Positions 1-5,161 of a stretch of 5,161 nucleotides of DNA are shown here, one piece after another (the first letter of the stretch is position 1; every line of letters starts with the position of its first letter). The stretch lies in contig CAMFZA010000138.1 in assembly GCA_946002345.1 (NCBI GenBank), positions 1 to 5,161 on the forward strand, read 5' to 3'. The DNA is from an uncultured Phascolarctobacterium sp. Lineage in GTDB: Bacteria; Bacillota; Negativicutes; Acidaminococcales; Acidaminococcaceae. Both the position numbers and the translations under genes were made by a program. A model generated the notes under the pieces. That model worked only from the letters and a program-made list of their open reading frames with translations. It searched no databases and was not told the DNA's origin.

Positions 1-1
1 C

Positions 2-15
2 CCCCCCGCGGGGGG
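2..15. repeat. Perfect 14-bp C/G palindrome at the left edge
   Basis: Six C, then GC, then six G form a perfectly self-complementary 14-mer. A second G-run follows at 22-26. The first 60 bases are 75% GC, far above the rest of the window. The palindrome could be part of a hairpin, a regulatory element of an unseen neighbour, or an assembly-edge artefact. No T-tract follows, so it is not called a terminator. Confidence 0.5.
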
Positions 16-141
16 CGCCGAGGGGGCGTGCCGGATTTGCGTGATCATTGGTTGGCCCCTATGCCGCGCCGCGTCAGAAGCGCGCACACCTTGGCCTTAT
101 CCGTTGTCAGCCGCGGCTTTTTCTTAGCTAGTGCCGGGAAA

Positions 142-303
142 ATGCAGGAGGAGTGGCTGCTTAGGGAAAGGCTGTGCTGCTTGTGCTTTTTGGGATTTAC
201 CCTAGCTGTTGTGGCAAGCAAAATCATCTATTTATTAAGTGAGCATGGCTTTTATTTTGGCTTTTTCCGTATTGTGTATGATTGGACGGTTCTTTATCTA
301 TGA
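142..303 (+). CDS. Doubtful small hydrophobic protein, coupled to the propeller gene
   Basis: An open frame reads from GTG at 28 to TGA at 301-303. The most sensible internal start is ATG 142, giving about 53 residues. The product is hydrophobic, with a Cys-rich stretch (LCCLCFLGF) followed by residues able to form one or two membrane segments, and it ends in aromatic residues (YDWTVLYL). The stop overlaps the next start as ATGA, an arrangement typical of translational coupling. Against it: there is no convincing ribosome site before 142 (the AGGAGG at 146-151 lies just inside the frame), the N-terminal part read from 28 is GC-rich and not protein-like, and I recognise no family. It may simply be leader sequence of the operon. 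Confidence 0.25.
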   Translation: MQEEWLLRERLCCLCFLGFTLAVVASKIIYLLSEHGFYFGFFRIVYDWTVLYL

Positions 304-1700
304 GTAAGTTAAAAGGATATTTAGCCTTAATTATATTAGTCATATCTTGGGTTGCTCTGTATTGGCTTACAGGCAGTCGTACCCCTTGGCAAAGCTTTAC
401 CGCTGGAGCTGGCGAAAGAGGTATAAGCATTCATTTGGGTGATATTCCGATCCAAAACTATGACCGTATGGGCTTTACTAAGGCTGTAGTGTGCTATTCC
501 AAAGCCGAACAGGGCTGGGTCGTGGGAACGGAGCGAGGCGAACTGTTTCTCTTTGATGCTACCGGCAGACAGCTGTGGAAGCGCACCTTGGGTATAGGCA
601 AGCTTGTATCCCTGTGCATGAGCAATGCTGGGGACATAGCTTTAGTAGGAGAGCAAAGCCCGGAAGGTAAGCTCTATGCCATCAACACTCATACTGGTGA
701 CATCCTGTGGCAGCATAAAAGTGCAGACTATATTGGTAGCGATCCAAGTCAACGTTCCTACCCATCGGTAGTGCATATTGTGGTGGATAAAAATGATAAT
801 GTATATGCCAATAGCTATCGCTTTTTGATGACTAAGGATGGGGGTAGGGCGTATAATGCACGTATGCTGGCTGTGGATAGGCAAGGAAGAATGCTGTGGC
901 AATTTCCCCAACAAGAAGCTATGGATAGCTGGATTAATTGGTGCGATGTCAACGATATGAATGGCAGGGTAGTCATATCCACCTCCGCCTATGATTATCG
1001 CAGTGATATGCACTACAAGGATACGTTATACTTTATTGACAAAAACAACGGTACTACTCTAGGCTCTACTTTTGTACCACCAGTAGCACCCTTTGATAAT
1101 ACGGTGATGCGTGGTAGTCCCAATTTTAGTCGTGATGGCAAATATTTGGTTGCAGCCTGTAGCGATGGTAGAGGGTTTCTTTTTGATGACAAGGGAAAAA
1201 TTCTTTGGGAACGCTTCGTTTCCAAGCCTACACAGGTGGATGAAGCTTGGATTAATGCTAGCGGACGCGATGGGTATATTACTGATTACGGTGTAATCTT
1301 TAGCACTATTAATACCTATAACCGTGAAAATTGGCAGCTGCCAACACCAGTAGAGCATCCTAGCTGCAATAGTATTTTTGTTTTTTCCTTGGATGGCAAA
1401 TATCGCTATCAGTTTAGGGCTGAAGGCACCATGGAGGAGCTGGCCTTTGCGGGTAAATATGTTGCCTGCGCGGTAGGTCGCAATGTAAGAACTCACAATT
1501 ATCAAGCTCATGGTGGCTTGGTAGTAGATTTGCGTACAGGCAAGCAGGTAGATTATTTCCCCACAGAAGGACCATGTCAGGCCATTGCAATTAGTGATGA
1601 CGGCAAGCAAGTAGCTGGTGTTGAAGCACCTGCCGTAACACCCAAGGGTAAAATTATCGGAGCCTATAGGCTGCATATTTGGCAAAGAAGGGAAGATTAG
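300..1700 (+). CDS. Membrane-anchored PQQ-like beta-propeller protein
   Basis: This encodes a 466-residue protein, probably held at the outer face of the cytoplasmic membrane. The N-terminus is a short basic stretch (MSKLKG) and a hydrophobic segment at about residues 6-24, fitting an uncleaved signal anchor; there is no lipobox cysteine. The rest shows seven copies of a blade-like motif, hydrophobic-x-hydrophobic-D-x-x-G-x-x-hydrophobic-aromatic, at residues 81 (ELFLFDATGRQLWKR), 124, 188, 242, 291, 358 and 406. This matches the beta-propeller repeats of PQQ-dependent dehydrogenase-like and BamB-like proteins and suggests a seven-bladed fold. No catalytic residues are recognisable, so a binding or scaffold role is inferred. 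The start is set at ATG 300, which overlaps the preceding TGA and has a weak GGACGG (284-289) upstream; a TTG at 282 would add only six residues. The stop lies three bases before the ABC exporter start, so the two are almost certainly co-transcribed and probably cooperate. Confidence 0.8.
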   Translation: MSKLKGYLALIILVISWVALYWLTGSRTPWQSFTAGAGERGISIHLGDIPIQNYDRMGFTKAVVCYSKAEQGWVVGTERGELFLFDATGRQLWKRTLGIGKLVSLCMSNAGDIALVGEQSPEGKLYAINTHTGDILWQHKSADYIGSDPSQRSYPSVVHIVVDKNDNVYANSYRFLMTKDGGRAYNARMLAVDRQGRMLWQFPQQEAMDSWINWCDVNDMNGRVVISTSAYDYRSDMHYKDTLYFIDKNNGTTLGSTFVPPVAPFDNTVMRGSPNFSRDGKYLVAACSDGRGFLFDDKGKILWERFVSKPTQVDEAWINASGRDGYITDYGVIFSTINTYNRENWQLPTPVEHPSCNSIFVFSLDGKYRYQFRAEGTMEELAFAGKYVACAVGRNVRTHNYQAHGGLVVDLRTGKQVDYFPTEGPCQAIAISDDGKQVAGVEAPAVTPKGKIIGAYRLHIWQRRED

Positions 1701-1703
1701 GTT

Positions 1704-3023
1704 ATGAATAAACTGGCCAAGTATTTGCATTATTATAAGCCCTATAAATGGATTTTGCTTGGCGTTATGGTTGGCTCCTGCATGGCGGCAGCTCTAGATT
1801 TATTGTTTCCCATATTGGTACGCAAAATGCTCGATGATGCTATACCTCAGGGGAAGCTGGATGTACTGCTACAGGGAGCAGGTATGCTTTTATGCTTATA
1901 TATAATCAATTTTTGCTTGCTATTTGCCATAAATTATTACGGGCATATAATGAGCATGGGCATTGAAAATGATATGCGCCGTGATTTATTCAAGCATATC
2001 GAGTCCCTATCCTTTCGCTTTTTTGATAATACACGTACTGGCCAGCTTTTGAGCCGCATAACCAGTGATATTGTGGAAATCAGCGAGCTCACCTTTCGGG
2101 GACCCAATGATGTATTTGTGTGTGGTATATCCATGCTGGGAACAATTGCTATGATGCTCTACATGAACCCGGTTTTGGGTAGCTTAATTAGTGCTTTGTT
2201 GCTCTTAAAGGCATGGCATACCGTTGCTGTTAATAAGAAGATGAAGGCTTGCTTTAGACGTAGTCGTCAAAAGGCTGGAGAACTTTCGGCTCAGGCAGAG
2301 GAAGCACTAAGTGGCATACGCTTAACCAAGGCCTTTGCCAACGAAAAGCTGGAATTAACACGTTTTTTAGCTAAAAGCAAGGAACTGATGGAGGTTCGTC
2401 AAAGCTCCTTTGGCATTTTGTCTTATTTTTCTGGCATGGTCAATTTCTTCACTAACTTTACGAATCTTACTGTTTTGGTATGCGGTGGCTACTTAATAAG
2501 TAAGGGGCAATTAAGCTATAGTGATTTTGTGGCTTTTTTTCTTTATGTTAATCTCTTTATGAAGCCTGTTTTGCGTTTAATGGTGTTTACTGAAATGTAC
2601 CAACGGGGTATGTCCGGTTTTGAACGTTTTCAGGAAATTATGGCAACACCAGTGGATATTCAATATGCTCCCAATGCTATTGCTTCTGGTAAATTGGAAG
2701 GAAGAATCACATTCGAAAAAGTGAGTTTCGGTTATTTAACTGAAAAGCCTGTACTAAAGGATTTTTCTTTGGATATCGCTCCTGGGCAGAAGGTAGCTTT
2801 TGTAGGGGCTACTGGAGTAGGAAAAACTACTTTGGTAAATTTATTGTTACGCTTTTATGAACCTAACAGTGGAAGAATTCTATTAGATGGCAAGGATATC
2901 AAGCTTTATAAGCAAAGCTTTTTGCGTCAAAATATCGGTTTAGTGCAACAGGATGTTTTCCTATTTTCTGATTCGGTACGCTTTAACATTGCTTATGGGA
3001 AGCTTCAAGTGTCGGATGATTAG
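1704..3023 (+). CDS. ABC exporter 5' fragment: membrane domain and Walker A half
   Basis: This is the product if TAG 3021 terminates translation: 439 residues. Predicted membrane helices lie at about residues 16-38, 56-79, 134-153, 155-172, 243-265 and 273-293. The intracellular loop motif after helix 2 (SLSFRFFDNTRTGQLLSRI, 101-119) and the ELSAQAEEALSGIRLTKAF stretch (193-211) are typical of the family. The ATPase part contains an A-loop-like aromatic (about Y344), Walker A G368-T376 with Lys374, and the Q-loop Gln416. It lacks the signature, Walker B and H-loop, so by itself it cannot form a working ATP sandwich. If expressed, it would probably be inactive or unstable. Confidence 0.6.
   Translation: MNKLAKYLHYYKPYKWILLGVMVGSCMAAALDLLFPILVRKMLDDAIPQGKLDVLLQGAGMLLCLYIINFCLLFAINYYGHIMSMGIENDMRRDLFKHIESLSFRFFDNTRTGQLLSRITSDIVEISELTFRGPNDVFVCGISMLGTIAMMLYMNPVLGSLISALLLLKAWHTVAVNKKMKACFRRSRQKAGELSAQAEEALSGIRLTKAFANEKLELTRFLAKSKELMEVRQSSFGILSYFSGMVNFFTNFTNLTVLVCGGYLISKGQLSYSDFVAFFLYVNLFMKPVLRLMVFTEMYQRGMSGFERFQEIMATPVDIQYAPNAIASGKLEGRITFEKVSFGYLTEKPVLKDFSLDIAPGQKVAFVGATGVGKTTLVNLLLRFYEPNSGRILLDGKDIKLYKQSFLRQNIGLVQQDVFLFSDSVRFNIAYGKLQVSDD
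3021..3023 (+). other. In-frame amber codon inside the ABC exporter
   Basis: The sequence reads GAT GAT TAG TTT AAA AAT GCT in the exporter frame. Homology-like continuity on both sides (SDD before, [17 protein letters not shown] after) shows that only one codon is affected and no frameshift is present. A G-to-T change of GAG (Glu) is the simplest origin. The upstream propeller gene itself terminates with TAG, so TAG is probably a normal stop in this organism. Confidence 0.9.
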
Positions 3024-3041
3024 TTTAAAAATGCTGCCAAA

Positions 3042-3419
3042 ATGGCGGCTGCCGATGAGTTTATCCAAAGATTGACAGAAGGATATGATTCTAAAGTTGG
3101 GGAGCGGGGAGTTAAGCTTAGCGGTGGGCAAAAGCAGCGCCTTTCCATCGCACGTGCCTTTCTCAAAAATCCCCCTGTACTAGTCCTAGATGAAGCAACA
3201 TCTGCCTTGGACAATAAAACAGAAAGATTAGTTCAAAGGTCTCTTGATTCTTTAGCACAAAACAGAACTACCTTAATAATTGCTCATCGTTTATCTACAA
3301 TCATCAATGCGGATAAGATTGTAGTTTTGCAAAATGGGGAAATTGTGGAAGCGGGAACTCATTTAGAACTTATGGCAAGAGAAGGAGTTTATAAACGCTT
3401 GTACGAAACAAATCTTTAA
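3042..3419 (+). CDS. ABC exporter 3' fragment: signature, Walker B and H-loop
   Basis: This is the remainder of the exporter ATPase, in the same frame as the 5' fragment. An internal ATG at 3042 could give a 125-residue piece, but no ribosome site precedes it, so independent translation is unlikely. Numbering the whole frame from 1704, the signature LSGGQKQR starts at 472, Walker B is [13 protein letters not shown] with Asp496 and catalytic Glu497, and the switch histidine in IIAHRLST is His528. The C-terminus ([20 protein letters not shown]) is typical and complete. Intact motifs downstream of the stop indicate that purifying selection held until very recently, or still holds. Confidence 0.5.
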   Translation: MAAADEFIQRLTEGYDSKVGERGVKLSGGQKQRLSIARAFLKNPPVLVLDEATSALDNKTERLVQRSLDSLAQNRTTLIIAHRLSTIINADKIVVLQNGEIVEAGTHLELMAREGVYKRLYETNL

Positions 3420-3465
3420 TGCTACGCACCTTGACTATTGTTGAAAAACTAAAGCTAAGCTTGGC

Positions 3466-3516
3466 CATCTAAATTATTTGCATCCAGGTTGCGAACTTGG
3501 TATAATAATTTAGATG
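3466..3516. repeat. 51-bp dyad: 13-bp inverted repeats around the promoter
   Basis: CATCTAAATTATT (3466-3478) and AATAATTTAGATG (3504-3516) are perfect inverted repeats separated by 25 bases. Inside them CCAGGTT (3484-3490) and AACTTGG (3494-3500) form a second dyad with one mismatch (a G-U pair in RNA) around a GCG loop. The whole stretch could fold as one long imperfect hairpin or cruciform. The outer stem is AT-rich and no T-run follows, so it does not look like a standard intrinsic terminator, although it may help end read-through from the ABC gene. Its overlap with the promoter suggests an operator or regulatory structure. Confidence 0.75.
3478..3506 (+). promoter_or_regulatory. Sigma-70-type promoter with extended -10
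   Basis: The -35 box is TTGCAT (3478-3483, three consensus bases), the spacer is exactly 17 bp, and the -10 box is a perfect TATAAT (3501-3506). TG at 3498-3499 gives the extended -10 form TGGTATAAT, which compensates for the weak -35. Transcription should begin near 3513, leaving a leader of roughly 39 bases before the ATG at 3552. The spacer is itself a near-perfect dyad, and the outer inverted repeats touch both boxes, so a bound regulator could control this promoter directly. Confidence 0.75.
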
Positions 3517-3538
3517 ATAATATTCTAGTGTTGATTTA

Positions 3539-3544
3539 GAGAGG
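3539..3544 (+). promoter_or_regulatory. Ribosome binding site of the TadG-like gene
   Basis: GAGAGG at 3539-3544 lies seven bases before ATG 3552. This is good Shine-Dalgarno complementarity and spacing, and it fixes the start of the gene. Confidence 0.75.
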
Positions 3545-3551
3545 AAATGTT

Positions 3552-5161
3552 ATGCCGAAGCTTGAACTAAATAGGACAATTAAAAAGAGTCAGCGTGGTG
3601 CCGTAATTGTGCTTTTCGCCTTGTTGCTGCCCGTGCTTTTTGGCTTCATGGGACTGGGCATTGATGTGGGCTTGGCCTATGTGGAAAAGGGGAAGGTGCA
3701 GGATATTGCGGATGCTGCAGCCTTGGCCGGTGCAGCTCATTTGAGTGACAGCGATAGAGATACCACGGTGAAGGATGCGGTAAAAGCTTATGTGGAGGCC
3801 AATGGCATCAAGCTTGGGGCTAATGATTTGGTGAACAGGGTGGACGGCAGTGCCTGGGATGCTAAGGATACCTTAGCTAAGGGTCAGGACGCCTTAGTTT
3901 CCTATGGCATCGTGAGCGTGACTAAGGATGGGGAGACTAGGGACCGCGTCCGCGTGCGCATCACTAAGCGTGCACCGTTGTTCTTCTTCAACGTTCTGGG
4001 CGACTTTAGCGACGGCCTCGTAGTCGCTGCAAAAGCCGCCGCTGAAGGGGGAAGTGAGGTAAAGGCAGAAGTTTCAGGCGGTAACCCTGTTTTTTGGGCT
4101 GGAACTATAAATGCACAGTATCATGACAGTAATAATTTAGTTGTTACTGATGGTTTTGATTTTGCTGTTTATATTTCAGCTGGCGAGTATAAGCCTAGTA
4201 TGTGGCCAGGAAAAGGTATAGTCTATGCAAGTCAAATCAAAGATACTAGCTTTTATACTGATGCCGACACATTAAAGGTAGTATATACGCCACCACTGCC
4301 TGATGGACGAGATTTTATTCCTACTTCTTGTTACTATTTTGATAATGGTGAAATTAAGCCTTCAGGAACAACCATTAGTCCTGATATTTGGATTGACGGA
4401 AAGCAATCTGTAGAAGCACAAGCATTGGCTAAAGCTCAAGCAGAACATGCTTATGAGATGAAGCAAAAATATGAAACTAATGTAAATGATGCATCCTCTA
4501 AAATAAATGCTATAGCGGCTGAAAAAATGGATTATTATAATGGAGTGGGTAATAAAAGATATATAGGCTTGGCTATTGGCAGTGACCCTGATAATAATCC
4601 TAAAATTATTAATAATATTCTTCCTGAAGATGCTGGGAAAGAGATTGATTTATATGTTAATGGCAGTTATTTGCAGGGTCATGAGTATTTTAAAGGTAGA
4701 CAGAGTGTATTGACAAATGCTCAGCTAAAGGGTGTTGCAAAGGTAAATAATCTTATTGCTGAGAATATGTTATATATTGCTACGGATGGTATGAGCTATG
4801 GCAATATATATGCCAAGGATACATCATTAAATATTGGTGGCTCATCAAATGTGCTTAGTGGAAAAGTATGGGTACCAAATGGGCAGATCTGGACTGGTGG
4901 TAGTAACAATAAATTGTTGTGTGAATCTGGTAGTGATCCTGCTATAGTGTGCGGTCAGACAATGCATTTAGGTTTGGCCTATGAAACAAAAACTGTAGAT
5001 AAAAATGGCTGGTATGTTGATCCAGATACTGGAAAAGGTGAGGCAAAAGTATTACCAACTATAGAAATTTCAGGACCAAATCAGGTTGATGGGTCTTGGC
5101 AATTATATGTTGGAGGCTCATTTTCCGGTCAGGGTGGTTCTGGTTCGGGATCCAGTGGTCC
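3552..5161 (+). CDS. TadG-like Flp pilus assembly protein, 3' end outside window
   Basis: The frame is open for 536 codons to the window edge, so the C-terminus is missing. Residues 11-60 match the putative Flp pilus-assembly TadE/G-like N-terminal domain: basic KKSQRG, a membrane segment (about 17-38), then GIDVGLAYVEKGKVQDIADA and AALAGA. Residues to about 168 continue a typical TadG pattern, with a VRVRITKRAPLFFFNVLG strand region followed by AKAAAE. TadG-like proteins are membrane-anchored, mostly extracytoplasmic, and belong to tight-adherence pilus systems. From residue 177 the protein is not recognised: an acidic, Asn/Tyr-rich region, an Ala/Lys/Glu helical stretch (287-326), a beta-rich part with repeated Gly-Asn turns, two Cys in LLCESGSDPAIVCG, and a Gly/Ser-rich linker (521-536) at the edge. 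GC falls from 57% (4021-4080) to 35% (4081-4140) at the domain boundary. No other tad gene is in view, so it could also be a stand-alone surface protein using the Tad anchor. Confidence 0.75.
   Translation, partial: MPKLELNRTIKKSQRGAVIVLFALLLPVLFGFMGLGIDVGLAYVEKGKVQDIADAAALAGAAHLSDSDRDTTVKDAVKAYVEANGIKLGANDLVNRVDGSAWDAKDTLAKGQDALVSYGIVSVTKDGETRDRVRVRITKRAPLFFFNVLGDFSDGLVVAAKAAAEGGSEVKAEVSGGNPVFWAGTINAQYHDSNNLVVTDGFDFAVYISAGEYKPSMWPGKGIVYASQIKDTSFYTDADTLKVVYTPPLPDGRDFIPTSCYYFDNGEIKPSGTTISPDIWIDGKQSVEAQALAKAQAEHAYEMKQKYETNVNDASSKINAIAAEKMDYYNGVGNKRYIGLAIGSDPDNNPKIINNILPEDAGKEIDLYVNGSYLQGHEYFKGRQSVLTNAQLKGVAKVNNLIAENMLYIATDGMSYGNIYAKDTSLNIGGSSNVLSGKVWVPNGQIWTGGSNNKLLCESGSDPAIVCGQTMHLGLAYETKTVDKNGWYVDPDTGKGEAKVLPTIEISGPNQVDGSWQLYVGGSFSGQGGSGSGSSG

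Larger units (their letters stand above)
1704..3419 (+). pseudogene. Half-size ABC exporter interrupted by an in-frame TAG
   Basis: Read through one stop, this frame gives 571 codons, the usual length of a type I (MsbA/LmrA-like) half-transporter with a fused membrane domain and ATPase. Such proteins form homo- or heterodimers and export lipids, peptides or drugs using ATP. All expected motifs are present and in one frame: six membrane segments, Walker A, Q-loop, LSGGQ, Walker B with catalytic Glu, and H-loop. The TAG at codon 440 (3021-3023) sits where homologues usually have an acidic residue (context SDD-stop-FKNAAK), so one GAG-to-TAG change explains it. There is no other decay, which means the lesion is recent, an error, or tolerated. 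The start ATG 1704 has AAGGGA (1688-1693) ten bases upstream. Substrate is unknown; the adjacent propeller gene is the likely partner. Confidence 0.8.

Noticed and set aside
109..122. Intrinsic terminator at AGCCGCGGCT plus a T-run
   Set aside because: The palindrome has no room for a loop beyond a 3-bp stem with a four-base loop, and the T-run is only five bases. It is too weak to call, although an upstream gene outside the window cannot be excluded.
146..151. Strong Shine-Dalgarno AGGAGG in the left flank
   Set aside because: It lies inside the small ORF and the only codon at suitable spacing in that frame is CTG 157; no ATG, GTG or TTG follows at a usable distance in it. Probably chance within a GAG GAG codon pair.
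45..227. Minus-strand ORF of 60 residues with a basic C-terminus
   Set aside because: No ribosome site, no recognisable family, and it lies opposite a GC-rich flank. The basic KKKPRLTTDKAK stretch is not enough to support a gene.
209..237. Possible promoter TTGTGG with TTATTA before the propeller gene
   Set aside because: Both boxes are poor matches and the region is inside the doubtful small ORF. AT-rich sequence alone explains the -10 resemblance.
1059..1730. Minus-strand ORF of 223 residues opposite the propeller gene
   Set aside because: It is antisense to a protein with clear repeat motifs and spans the propeller-exporter junction. Its translation has no domain character, so it is a shadow frame.
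300..3419. TAG recoded genome-wide as a sense codon
   Set aside because: Apart from 3021, no internal TAG occurs in the 466-codon propeller frame, the exporter or the 536 codons of the TadG-like gene, and the propeller gene ends naturally at TAG just before a good start. General recoding would give more internal TAGs.

Overview
The window looks like low-to-mid-GC bacterial chromosome, probably from Bacillota. A Negativicutes-type organism is possible but is only a guess from protein character. Strong Shine-Dalgarno sites, an extended -10 promoter, a half-size ABC exporter and a TadG-like pilus-assembly protein support a bacterial origin. No RNA gene, insertion sequence or CRISPR array is visible. 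All credible genes are on the + strand.

Positions 1-180 are very GC-rich (75% in 1-60, 67% in 61-120) and begin with a perfect C/G palindrome. Composition then drops to 35% in 181-240. The only candidate gene here is a doubtful short hydrophobic ORF ending at 303, whose stop overlaps the next start as ATGA.

Positions 300-3419 hold a two-gene unit. The first gene (300-1700) encodes a membrane-anchored, PQQ-like beta-propeller with seven recognisable repeat motifs. Three bases later begins a half-size ABC exporter (1704-3419). It is interrupted by a single in-frame TAG at 3021-3023, between the Q-loop and the LSGGQ signature. Every other ABC motif is intact and in frame, so this looks like a very recent nonsense mutation, a sequence error or, less likely, a recoded stop. 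The propeller plausibly works with the exporter at the cell surface, but the substrate cannot be read from the sequence.

Positions 3420-3551 are intergenic and carry a well-formed promoter (TTGCAT, 17-bp spacer, TGGTATAAT). It lies inside a 51-bp dyad: 13-bp perfect inverted repeats flank and partly overlap the promoter, and a second near-perfect dyad exactly fills the spacer. This promoter drives the last gene.

Positions 3552-5161 hold a gene that runs off the right edge. It encodes a TadG-like protein: a canonical N-terminal Tad membrane segment and conserved domain, then a long unrecognised extension. GC content falls abruptly from 57% to 35% at about 4080, exactly where the conserved domain ends, suggesting a mosaic gene.
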